The notes below the pieces were generated by a model. That model ran no database searches, had not been told where the DNA came from, and was given only the letters and a program-made list of their open reading frames with translations. A stretch of DNA of 64,000 bases, taken from the NCBI RefSeq assembly GCF_026000115.1, contig NZ_AP026867.1, positions 3,095,716 to 3,159,715 of the forward strand. The letters run 5' to 3'. Of the stretch, positions 36,801-44,505 are shown piece by piece. The DNA is from Aureispira anguillae. Lineage in GTDB: Bacteria > Bacteroidota > Bacteroidia > Chitinophagales > Saprospiraceae. Position 1 is the first letter of the stretch. The number at the start of each line of letters is the position of its first letter. A program made the position numbers and the translations under genes.

Positions 36801-37829
36801 ATGAAAGAAGAAAAAATTATAAACAACGAAGTTTACCTACTACAAACCTTTGTAGCTGATCCAGGTCAAGAACCGCTGAGATTGGATAAATTTTTAATGG
36901 GTAGACTAGAGAACGTGACTAGAAATCGCGTCCAAAAAGCGATTGATGAGGGCTGGGTATTGGTCAATGATAAACAAATAAAAAGCAATCATAAAGTTAA
37001 GCCTGGTCACGAGATTAAGGTTCGCTGGAAACGACAAAAAACAGAAGGTGGTCCAATTCCTCAAGAAATGGATTTAGACATTCGTTATGAAGATGACGAT
37101 TTCTTGATCTTACACAAACCTGCGGGCTTAGTAGTACATCCAGGGATCGGCAACCCAGATGGCACCTTGGTCAACGGATTGGTGCATTACCTAAAAGGAT
37201 TGCCAATTACTCAAGACAACGAACGTCCTGGAATCGTTCATAGAATTGATAAAAATACAACAGGGCTAATGATCGTTGCTAAGACTGAAGAAGCAATGTC
37301 TGATATTGCCAAGCAGTTTTTTGATCACAGCATCGAGCGCCGTTATCAGGCCTTAGTTTGGGGAGATTTGGAAGAAGATGAAGGGACTATTACAGGAAAT
37401 ATTGATCGTCACCCCCGCCATCGTAAGCTTCGACACGTTTATCCAGATGGCGAACGAGGAAAACATGCGGTTACCCATTACAAAGTATTGGAACGCTTGG
37501 GCTATGTTACGTTGGTAGAATGCCGTCTAGAAACGGGACGTACACACCAGATTAGAGTCCACTTCAAGCATATTGGGCATCCACTTTTTGGAGATGTAGA
37601 ATATGGCGGTGATCGAGTAGTAAAAGGAACCGTATTTAGCAAATACAAACATTTTGTCTTTAACTGTTTCAAACTACTTCCAAGACAGGCTTTACACGCC
37701 AAATCAATTGGCTTAGTGCATCCAAGTACAGGAGAATTTATAGCGCAGGATTCTGATTTGCCAGAAGATTTTAATGCTGTTTTAGAGCGTTGGAGGTCTT
37801 ACACACAGGGAAGATTGAAGCTCAAATAG
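36801..37829 (+). CDS. rluD: ribosomal large-subunit pseudouridine synthase, RluD family
   Basis: 342 aa. An N-terminal S4 domain (about 15-75, RLDKFLMGRLENVTRNRVQ) precedes the catalytic domain with the RluA/RluD motif HRIDKNTTGLM, where Asp150 is the nucleophile. GRTHQIRVH follows. RluD makes pseudouridines in helix 69 of 23S rRNA. Assignment to RluD rather than RluC rests on the S4 domain, length and motif. It is followed 29 bp later by an FKBP lipoprotein. Confidence 0.93.
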   Translation: MKEEKIINNEVYLLQTFVADPGQEPLRLDKFLMGRLENVTRNRVQKAIDEGWVLVNDKQIKSNHKVKPGHEIKVRWKRQKTEGGPIPQEMDLDIRYEDDDFLILHKPAGLVVHPGIGNPDGTLVNGLVHYLKGLPITQDNERPGIVHRIDKNTTGLMIVAKTEEAMSDIAKQFFDHSIERRYQALVWGDLEEDEGTITGNIDRHPRHRKLRHVYPDGERGKHAVTHYKVLERLGYVTLVECRLETGRTHQIRVHFKHIGHPLFGDVEYGGDRVVKGTVFSKYKHFVFNCFKLLPRQALHAKSIGLVHPSTGEFIAQDSDLPEDFNAVLERWRSYTQGRLKLK

Positions 37830-37858
37830 CTGGATAATTTAGATCAAAAACCGATACA

Positions 37859-38317
37859 ATGAAGTCATTATTTTTAGGAATTATTTTTGTTATTTTAGGT
37901 AGCTCTTTTTCGAGCTGCAATACCGATTACAAAGCTCAGGATGAAGCTGCTATCCAACAGTATATCAAAGACCATAACCTAACGGCTATTGAAGCACAAG
38001 ATGGTTTGTATTATACCATGGATGTTGTGGGGACAGGAGAACAGCCCGCTGGCGTTTATAGCACGGTAACCATTCATTATACAGGAAGATTATTGGATGG
38101 GACGGTTTTCGACAGCTCGGAAGGAAAGGCTCCTTACACCAATACCCTAACAGGGGTCATCAAAGGCTGGCAATATGGTGTTCCTCATTTTAAAGCAGGG
38201 GGAAAAGGCAAGTTATTAATCCCATCTCACTTGGCTTATGGTGCTAGTGGTTCAGGTTTAATTGGTCCTAATACGCCAATTATGTTTGACATTGAACTAA
38301 TCAGTGTTCAAAATTAA
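37859..38317 (+). CDS. FKBP-type peptidyl-prolyl isomerase, lipoprotein
   Basis: 152 aa. The N-terminus is a lipoprotein signal (SLFLGIIFVILGSSFSSC) with a lipobox ending at Cys20. The FKBP domain (about 50-150) has VTIHYTGRLLDGTVFDSS, VIKGWQYGV, GGKGKLLIPSHLAYG and TPIMFDIELI. It speeds proline isomerisation in envelope proteins and is probably anchored to a membrane through the lipid. It follows rluD and ends at a bidirectional terminator. Confidence 0.93.
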   Translation: MKSLFLGIIFVILGSSFSSCNTDYKAQDEAAIQQYIKDHNLTAIEAQDGLYYTMDVVGTGEQPAGVYSTVTIHYTGRLLDGTVFDSSEGKAPYTNTLTGVIKGWQYGVPHFKAGGKGKLLIPSHLAYGASGSGLIGPNTPIMFDIELISVQN

Positions 38318-38340
38318 AAATAACTTTTAAAGCAATAAAA

Positions 38341-38370
38341 AATGAGGCTTCCCAAAAGGAGAGCCTCATT
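38341..38370. terminator. bidirectional terminator between FKBP and rlmD
   Basis: AATGAGGCT (38341-38349) pairs with AGCCTCATT (38362-38370), flanked by A-runs and T-runs on both sides, so it can end the plus-strand FKBP transcript and the minus-strand rlmD transcript. Confidence 0.88.
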
Positions 38371-38420
38371 TTTTTATTCTTATTTCTCAATATTACGTTG
38401 CGTGAAGAAACCCTATTAGA

Positions 38421-39878
38421 TTATTGTTTCTCAAACAAGGCGATACTTTCTATATGCGCTGTATGTGGGAATTGATCTGCCAAACAAAAACGCTTAACGG
38501 CATATCCTGCTTCCATTAATGTCATGGTATCCCGTGCCTGTGTAGAAGGATTACAAGAAACATAAACAATAGATTTTGCCCCCAGTTCAATAATTCGTTG
38601 TAGGGCTTTGGGTACAATTCCCCCTCTTGGTGGATCCAAAACAATGGTTCCTATTTTTCCTTTGTATTGAGGATAATCGTATAAAAATTTGCGCACGTCA
38701 GCAGCATAGAATTTAATTCCTTCAATTCCATTGCGCTTTGTATTTTCTTTAGCATCAGCAATTGCCTCTGCAACAATATCAACCCCTATTACTTGATCAA
38801 TATTTTCATCGTTTGCCAATAGTTGCGCAATCGTTCCTGTTCCGCAAAATAAATCCATTGCAACAGCATTGGTTGTTCCAGAACTTTCCATTCCAGCACG
38901 AACATACTCAATTACTTTTGCGTATAATTTTTCGGCACATTTGGGGTTGGTTTGAAAAAAGCTTTGCATACTAATTTCAAAATCTAACCCTAAGACATTT
39001 TCTACAATTTTCTCTTTGCCATACAAGACGGTAGATTGCTCCGCAGGTTGCTTAGCAACATCGCCAATTTCGTCATTAATGGTATGAATAACGCCCGCTA
39101 GACGTTTCCCCAAGATGCCTTGCAACAGTGCAACGAAGCCCATTTTATCAAATTGATCGAGATCTTTGCTTGTTGTCACCAAATTAAAAAGCAGTTCGTC
39201 ATATACATAACTCTTACGCACAACCAAAAACCTAAAAAAGCCCTCGCTTTTAGCAGGATTCCACGCTGGTAAATTCGTTTGCTCGCAATGTTGTCTAATT
39301 TGGAGCATTGCCCCCTCTAACTGAGCATCAAACAAACCAGAATCTGCTTCTAAATTCTCTACGGCCCACCATTGTCCTCTACGTTTAAATCCAAGCGCAA
39401 AACCTTCCGACTCCTCTCCTGTTCCCAATTCAGAAATTAAAGTAGAAAAGGAATATTCCATTTTGTTTCTGTAATGCCAAACCAATGGCGAACTAATATA
39501 AGACTCATACAACTCTCGAATTTTATCCACACCACTCAACCGCTTAAACATTTCTAAGGTAGAATGTTCTTTATAATACTCTTGTTTTTGGATGGGGAGT
39601 CGAGCAAAGGGTGCACCAGGAATTGGCTGATAGGGCAATTTGATTTCATCCTCTGATGCCTGAATCACCTTTACCAATTTACACTTGGCAAAGCGTTTTT
39701 TCTTTTTTATAATTTTAGCATTGACAGTCTGTCCAGGCAAACTATTTTTGACAAACAAAACATAATCTCCCTGCTCTGTTTTCAGTTTGGCAATACCTTC
39801 TCCACCAAAGGCCACATCTTCAATCAAAATATGCTCAAGGACTGCCCCCTTCTTAATTCGTATTGTATTTGTATTCAC
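38421..39878 (-). CDS. rlmD: 23S rRNA (uracil-5-)-methyltransferase RlmD-type
   Basis: 485 aa beginning with GTG at 39878. An N-terminal TRAM domain (about 8-68, EHILIEDVAFGGEGIAK) is followed by a SAM methyltransferase: DLFCGTGTIAQ binds SAM, ILDPPRGG-type VLDPPRGGIV and the catalytic VSCNPSTQARD with the nucleophilic Cys are clear. This is the RlmCD/RlmD/TrmA-type class that adds a methyl group to C5 of uridine in 23S rRNA. Which uridine cannot be told from sequence. It is preceded by a GNAT gene in the same direction, with a perfect 17-bp hairpin between. Confidence 0.92.
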   Translation of the reverse strand: MNTNTIRIKKGAVLEHILIEDVAFGGEGIAKLKTEQGDYVLFVKNSLPGQTVNAKIIKKKKRFAKCKLVKVIQASEDEIKLPYQPIPGAPFARLPIQKQEYYKEHSTLEMFKRLSGVDKIRELYESYISSPLVWHYRNKMEYSFSTLISELGTGEESEGFALGFKRRGQWWAVENLEADSGLFDAQLEGAMLQIRQHCEQTNLPAWNPAKSEGFFRFLVVRKSYVYDELLFNLVTTSKDLDQFDKMGFVALLQGILGKRLAGVIHTINDEIGDVAKQPAEQSTVLYGKEKIVENVLGLDFEISMQSFFQTNPKCAEKLYAKVIEYVRAGMESSGTTNAVAMDLFCGTGTIAQLLANDENIDQVIGVDIVAEAIADAKENTKRNGIEGIKFYAADVRKFLYDYPQYKGKIGTIVLDPPRGGIVPKALQRIIELGAKSIVYVSCNPSTQARDTMTLMEAGYAVKRFCLADQFPHTAHIESIALFEKQ

Positions 39879-39943
39879 TTCTATCTATAGGTTCAATACT
39901 TCTAAAAATCGTCAAAGTATCATAAATTATTAAAATAAAACCA

Positions 39944-39999
39944 CAAAAGTAGAAAGTAGTCTGCTGATATTCTAACATCTGCACTACTTTCTACTTTTG
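39944..39999. terminator. perfect 17-bp inverted repeat upstream of rlmD
   Basis: CAAAAGTAGAAAGTAGT (39944-39960) and its exact complement (39983-39999), with a 22-nt loop. On the minus strand it lies after the GNAT stop codon (40120) and before rlmD (39878), so it may end GNAT transcription. CAAAAGTA within the left arm also reads TACTTTTG, a possible promoter box for rlmD. Confidence 0.5.
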
Positions 40000-40119
40000 T
40001 TTTCTTTTTAAGCGCTTTACTTAAGCAACTAAGCAGAACTAATAATTGTAAATTTAGCGTATAATCAATTCTGCTTCCTTACTTGGCGTGCCATAAATTG
40101 GTGCTAAAAGATCAGCCAA

Positions 40120-40626
40120 TCAATACGCCGTGCCCTCTGCTTCGAGCTTATCCAATTTGGTAGATTTTTTCTGTATTTTTTTCTTCATAATATGCTGCTT
40201 GATCCCATTGCCTGTAAACTCCTTGCCGTGCTTGACATAGCCTAGTTTAGCATAAAAATCTAACGCTCCAACATGAGCATACAATCGAATTTCTTTGTAT
40301 CCTTTATCAATCAACATTTTTTCTAAAGAAGCCAACATATCTCGTCCTACTCCCAACCCTTGCAAATCCTTTTTTACAACCACCTGACGCAACAAACATA
40401 TCTTTCGTTTATTCAAAAATTCATCCTCTTCCTCGCAGACCTTGGCAACCACTCCTCCAATGAGTAAATTTTGATTGTTATAAACGACCAAATGTACATC
40501 TTTATACTCTTCTGCAAAATCCTCAATGGTAATTTCAGCATTTAGTGGTTCATAAAGTGTATTGATTCGCATTGCTACCAACTCATCATAGGCTGGAGAG
40601 GCAAACATAACAGATATGATATTCAT
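40120..40626 (-). CDS. GNAT family N-acetyltransferase
   Basis: 168 aa. The acetyl-CoA loop is visible in VVKKDLQGLGVGRDMLASLE (Q/RxxGxG/A motif), followed by LIDKGYKEIRLYAHVGALDFYAKLGY, the usual end of a GNAT fold. The C-terminus is lysine rich. Acceptor unknown. The gene stands alone, about 240 bp upstream of rlmD in the same direction. Confidence 0.85.
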   Translation of the reverse strand: MNIISVMFASPAYDELVAMRINTLYEPLNAEITIEDFAEEYKDVHLVVYNNQNLLIGGVVAKVCEEEDEFLNKRKICLLRQVVVKKDLQGLGVGRDMLASLEKMLIDKGYKEIRLYAHVGALDFYAKLGYVKHGKEFTGNGIKQHIMKKKIQKKSTKLDKLEAEGTAY

Positions 40627-41047
40627 AAGTATTTGTTTTTGTTAGTGCTTCATTTACTTTTTCCGCTCTTTAACAAATTATGTGAAAATTTTAATTAACG
40701 TCTTTAATTATGCCGTTTGGGTATTAGATTTAGTGATCTAAAAACAAGGTAGCCTAGGCTCTAATATCCCAAAATAGAAGCATTTTACCTTACATTTTAC
40801 GATTAGCACACAATTTGTCAAAGAACCACTTTTTCTTTTGCTCCAAGTTCTAATAAAGCATTTGAATAAATCACAAGTCTTATAAATATACAATTTCCAA
40901 CCCTGAGATTAGAGAAAAATAAAAAAAATCTTGTTCAAGGAATTTTTTTTCAATTCTTATCGTTAAGATATTGACCTCGTAATCAAGCCATCACTAGAGG
41001 ATAATTTTATTTTTTTCATTTTTATGCATAAAAAAAAGGATATTTTT
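40627..41047. other. intergenic region with a bulged inverted repeat
   Basis: No gene. TTTGGGTATTAGA (40716-40728) pairs with TCTAATATCCCAAA (40760-40773), leaving a one-base bulge, and an inner TTTAG/CTAAA stem sits in the loop. The arms resemble the central palindrome of the 212-bp element at 43721-43932 (TAGATATTAG / CTAATATCTA). The rest is AT-rich sequence holding the promoters of the GNAT and tRNA genes. Confidence 0.55.
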
Positions 41048-41077
41048 TTGCTTATTCACAAATAAATCCTAAATTTG
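41048..41077 (+). promoter_or_regulatory. tRNA-Arg promoter
   Basis: TTG (41048-41050), 19 nt, TAAATTTG (41070-41077): a full match to the Bacteroidota sigma-ABfr consensus, 33 bp before the tRNA gene. Confidence 0.8.
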
Positions 41078-41109
41078 CAATCGCTTAATGAAACAACAGT
41101 AAGCAATTC

Positions 41110-41183
41110 GGCTCGATAGCTCAGCTGGATAGAGCATCTGCCTTCTAAGCAGACGGTCACAGGTTCGAATCCTGTTCGAGTCA
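41110..41183 (+). tRNA. tRNA-Arg (anticodon TCT)
   Basis: 74 nt. Acceptor arms GGCTCGA and TCGAGTC pair (one G-T), D arm GCTC...GAGC, anticodon stem TCTGC/GCAGA with loop CTTCTAA giving anticodon TCT (reads AGA), and T arm ACAGG/CCTGT around TTCGAAT. CCA is not encoded: the discriminator A is followed by CCC. Confidence 0.97.
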
Positions 41184-41186
41184 CCC

Positions 41187-41217
41187 AAAAGCCATCTAGA
41201 ATTTCTAGATGGCTTTT
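41187..41217 (+). terminator. terminator of the tRNA-Arg gene
   Basis: AAAAGCCATCTAGA (41187-41200) and TCTAGATGGCTTTT (41204-41217) form a 14-bp stem with a 3-nt loop followed by a T-run. It also lies just after the ilvA stop codon on the other strand. Confidence 0.9.
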
Positions 41218-41241
41218 TTTATTGGTTTAAAACCTAATTTA

Positions 41242-42510
41242 TTAGACCAAAAAATGAAACAAATCAGGATGGTGATTTAGATATTGTCCAAAGAATTTTT
41301 TTGTCTTCATACGCTCAACCAAAGGCGCCAAATCAATTTTATTTTTTAATTCAATACCAACCATTGCAGGTCCTTTTATGCGATTATTTTTTTTCATATA
41401 CTGAAAATAAACAATGTCATCTTGGGGACCCAATACCTGAATTAAAAACTCACGCAAAGCTCCTTCTCGCTGTGGAAAATTGACAATAAAATAATGCTTT
41501 AACTCTTCATACAACAAGGCCCGTTCCTGAATCTCTTCCATTCTAGCAATATCATTATTTCCTCCACTAACCACACAAACAACGATCTTGTTTTTTATTT
41601 CATCTTGTAACAACTGCAAAGCACTAATACTCAAAGCTCCTGCTGGCTCTACCACCATAGCTTCCTCATTGTATAGTTGCAACATGGTTTTACAAATCAG
41701 CCCTTCGGGAATTGTCAGTATTCGATCCAAAGACGTTTGGCAAATATCAAAGGTATACTTCCCCACCTGCTTAACCGCTGCTCCATCTACAAATTTGTCT
41801 ATCTGTTGAAGCGAACGAACTTCTTTTTTTTGAAGTGCCCAAGACATAGATGCCGCACCTGCTGGCTCTACCCCTATAATTTTGGTTGTAGGACTCAGCA
41901 TTCTAAAAACAGAAGAGACCCCTGCCGCCAAGCCGCCACCTCCTACGGGTAAGATTAAATAATCGATGTGCTCAGAGCTGTCTTCCAAAATTTCCAAAGC
42001 AACCGTTCCCTGCCCTTCAATAATCTTAGGGTCATCAAAAGGGTGAATAAAAGAGGCGTTTGCTACTTTGCAGTGAGCCCTTGCCATCGCCAAACTATCG
42101 TCAAAAGTGTCTCCCACCAATTGGATTTCAACAAATTTCCCCCCAAACATTCGCACTTGATTTACTTTTTGTTGAGGTGTTGTTAGGGGCATAAAAATAT
42201 GCCCGTTTATCTTCAATTGTTGACAGGCATAAGCTACCCCTTGAGCATGGTTGCCAGCACTTGCACAAACCACCCCTTTTGTCAAATCTTGTTTTGTTAA
42301 CGTTGCGATTTTATAATAAGCTCCTCTCAATTTGTAGGAACGAACAACTTGTAAATCTTCTCTTTTTAGCCCAATTTTTGCCCCGTATTTTTCTGCCATA
42401 CCCTTGGGATAACTGAGGGGGGTATGCAAGGCTATCTTTTTAACCAGAGAGCGAGCATGCTCAACATCAGATAGTTTGGGTTTATATTTTGGAGAGCGAA
42501 TTGTATTCAT
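41242..42510 (-). CDS. ilvA: threonine ammonia-lyase (threonine dehydratase)
   Basis: 422 aa. PLP Lys60 lies in VRSYKLRGAYYK; SAGNHAQGVAYA and PVGGGGLAAGV bind PLP. The C-terminal part (about 330-422) is a single ACT-like regulatory domain, shorter than the two of E. coli IlvA, a common form in Bacteroidota and Firmicutes. It deaminates threonine to 2-oxobutanoate, the Ile precursor. It is the last gene of the ilv operon, 122 bp after ilvC. The motif AACGGAGTAATGTT (42532-42545), also present near ilvD at 48141-48154, lies just upstream of its start. Confidence 0.95.
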   Translation of the reverse strand: MNTIRSPKYKPKLSDVEHARSLVKKIALHTPLSYPKGMAEKYGAKIGLKREDLQVVRSYKLRGAYYKIATLTKQDLTKGVVCASAGNHAQGVAYACQQLKINGHIFMPLTTPQQKVNQVRMFGGKFVEIQLVGDTFDDSLAMARAHCKVANASFIHPFDDPKIIEGQGTVALEILEDSSEHIDYLILPVGGGGLAAGVSSVFRMLSPTTKIIGVEPAGAASMSWALQKKEVRSLQQIDKFVDGAAVKQVGKYTFDICQTSLDRILTIPEGLICKTMLQLYNEEAMVVEPAGALSISALQLLQDEIKNKIVVCVVSGGNNDIARMEEIQERALLYEELKHYFIVNFPQREGALREFLIQVLGPQDDIVYFQYMKKNNRIKGPAMVGIELKNKIDLAPLVERMKTKKFFGQYLNHHPDLFHFLV

Positions 42511-42632
42511 TTTATAAGTCTATTTTAAATTAACGGAGTAATGTTAAATCCTTCTTTAAACAAAAACCTATGCTATTCTTTTACAAAACAATCAAGCCTT
42601 ACAAAAGAACAACATAGTTTTATCCTCCTTCC

Positions 42633-43673
42633 TTATTTGGCTCTCAGTTCTCTAACAGTTTTTCCTGCTTGCCAAAGCTCACTTGCATTAATTTCAGCAA
42701 GTTCCAATTCTAGATTTTTTCTATAATTTTCTTTTTGGTTTGCTTCAATAACAATCGCCGCTTCTTTGCCACTAGCAACGCTAGCATACAAATCTTCAAA
42801 CAATGGCGTATTAAGATCTCTAAATTTATTTTTCCAATCCAAGGCACCACGTTGAGCGGTAGTTGAGGTATTGGCAAACATCCAATCCATCCCCTTTTCT
42901 GCTACCAAAGGCATTAAACTCTGTGTCAATTCCTCAACGGTTTCATTAAATGCCTCTGAAGGGCTATGTCCATTCTTGCGCAAGACATTGTACTGAGCCT
43001 CAAACAAACCTGCCAAAGCTCCCATTAGCATCCCTCTTTCGCCTGTTAAATCAGAATAAACTTCTTTCCTAAAATCCGTTTCAAACAAATAACCAGAACC
43101 TATTCCAATGCCCAATGCCAAGGCTTTTTCCAATGCCTGACCAGTAGCATCTTGAAAGATTGCATAACTAGAATTTAAGCCTTTCCCCTCTACAAACAAA
43201 CGGCGCAATGAGGTACCAGAGCCCTTGGGCGCTACCAAAACCACATCAATGTCTTTAGGAGGGATAATATTTGTTTGTTCTTTATAGGTTACCCCAAATC
43301 CATGGGAAAAATAAAGCAGTTTTCCAGCAGTAAGAAAGGGTTTAATGACTTTCCATTGGTCAATTTGCCCTGCATCAGAAAGCAAATACATTACAACACT
43401 TGCTTTTTCACAGGCTTCTTCTATAGAAAACAGTGTTTTGTCTGCAACCCAGCCATCACCAAGCGCTTTGTCCCAGCTCTTTGACGCTTGGCGTTGCCCA
43501 ACAATCACATTAAAACCATTGTCTCTAAGATTGAGTGCTTGCCCTGGACCTTGTACTCCATAACCAATCACGGCGATGGTTTCATTTTTTAAGGTTTCCA
43601 ATGCTTTTTTTAGTGGAAATTCTTCCCTAGTTACAACGGTTTCTTCTACAGTCCCGAATTTTAGCTTTGCCAT
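42633..43673 (-). CDS. ilvC: ketol-acid reductoisomerase
   Basis: 346 aa. The NAD(P)H-binding motif GYGVQGPGQALNLRD sits at about residues 38-52; the knotted C-terminal region contains DLTGERGMLMGAL (with metal-binding Asp and Glu) and ETVEELTQSLMPL. It converts acetolactate and acetohydroxybutyrate to dihydroxy acids for Val/Leu and Ile. It is transcribed after ilvN; the 298-bp gap between holds the 212-bp foldback element. Confidence 0.95.
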   Translation of the reverse strand: MAKLKFGTVEETVVTREEFPLKKALETLKNETIAVIGYGVQGPGQALNLRDNGFNVIVGQRQASKSWDKALGDGWVADKTLFSIEEACEKASVVMYLLSDAGQIDQWKVIKPFLTAGKLLYFSHGFGVTYKEQTNIIPPKDIDVVLVAPKGSGTSLRRLFVEGKGLNSSYAIFQDATGQALEKALALGIGIGSGYLFETDFRKEVYSDLTGERGMLMGALAGLFEAQYNVLRKNGHSPSEAFNETVEELTQSLMPLVAEKGMDWMFANTSTTAQRGALDWKNKFRDLNTPLFEDLYASVASGKEAAIVIEANQKENYRKNLELELAEINASELWQAGKTVRELRAK

Positions 43674-43720
43674 TTTTTGTTTTTTTTATGATAAAAATTA
43701 GATAGTTGATTATTTTCTGA

Positions 43721-43932
43721 GTACAGGACAAAACAGGTAAAGGATACTTAATAAAGTACTGTTTAAGCTAAAACTATGTTTTGATCTTAGATTCTAGACC
43801 GCTTTGCTTTTAGATATTAGCCCCTATTAGGCTGTTATAGGGTCTAATATCTAAAAGCGCAGCGATTTAAGGTCTGAAAAATAGTTCCATTAATCCTTTA
43901 CTTTATTTAATTCCAATTGTTTTGTCCTGTAC
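43721..43932. repeat. 212-bp foldback (MITE-like) element with 15-bp terminal inverted repeats
   Basis: The left end is GTACAGGACAAAACA (43721-43735) and the right end its exact complement (43918-43932). Further inside, GTAAAGGAT (43737-43745) pairs with ATCCTTTAC (43893-43901). At the centre GCTTTTAGATATTAG (43806-43820) with CTAATATCTAAAAGC (43844-43858), extended by CCCTA/TAGGG, forms a long stem. There is no coding content and no clear target duplication at the outer ends. It sits between ilvN and ilvC, inside the operon, so its RNA hairpins would be part of the ilv mRNA. Confidence 0.7.
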
Positions 43933-43971
43933 CTAGGATTACTTTATAAAAATTGAGTAACCACGCAGCAT

Positions 43972-44496
43972 TTAATTAATTTCTTGCAAATAGTCACTTA
44001 GAGATCGCATAGGTTTTGTAATGGAAACCCTTCCTGAACGGGCAAACTCTAGCACTCCTATTGGAGCTAATAATTCTAAAAAAGCCTCTGTCTCTTCCCT
44101 ATACCCTGTTTTTTCAAGGATGGTATACTCTTGAGAAATGACCAATACTTTTGCATGGTGCTTCCGAAGAATAGAAGCAGTATCCACTTGGCTAAAATCA
44201 GCCGTTCGCAATTTATACAAGGCAACCTCCTGAAAGATTGTCTCTTCATCCGTGTGATAAAAAGCTTTAAAGACAGTTACTAATTTTTCTAGTTGCTTGA
44301 CGACCTTCATGACTTCTTCTGTCGTAGCCATTACAACAATGGTATAGCGATAAACATCCTTTAGCTCACTCTCAGAAGTGGTTAAACTTTCTATCTTTAA
44401 CTGGCGCCGACTAAACACCATCTGCACTTTACTTAGAGCGTCGATTAGATCCTCCGTAAAAACGGAAATGGTAAAACGCTTCATAATTTTATTCAT
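43972..44496 (-). CDS. ilvN: acetolactate synthase small (regulatory) subunit
   Basis: 174 aa. An ACT domain occupies the first 75 residues (TISVFTEDLIDALSKVQMVFSRRQLKIESLTTS is the family's opening pattern, at residues 8-40), followed by the C-terminal regulatory domain common to IlvN/IlvH. It binds Val and controls IlvB. ATG at 44484 (MKRFTISV) is a second possible start. It is 9 bp downstream of ilvB and surely translated with it. Confidence 0.93.
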   Translation of the reverse strand: MNKIMKRFTISVFTEDLIDALSKVQMVFSRRQLKIESLTTSESELKDVYRYTIVVMATTEEVMKVVKQLEKLVTVFKAFYHTDEETIFQEVALYKLRTADFSQVDTASILRKHHAKVLVISQEYTILEKTGYREETEAFLELLAPIGVLEFARSGRVSITKPMRSLSDYLQEIN

Positions 44497-44505
44497 TTAA
44501 AAAGG

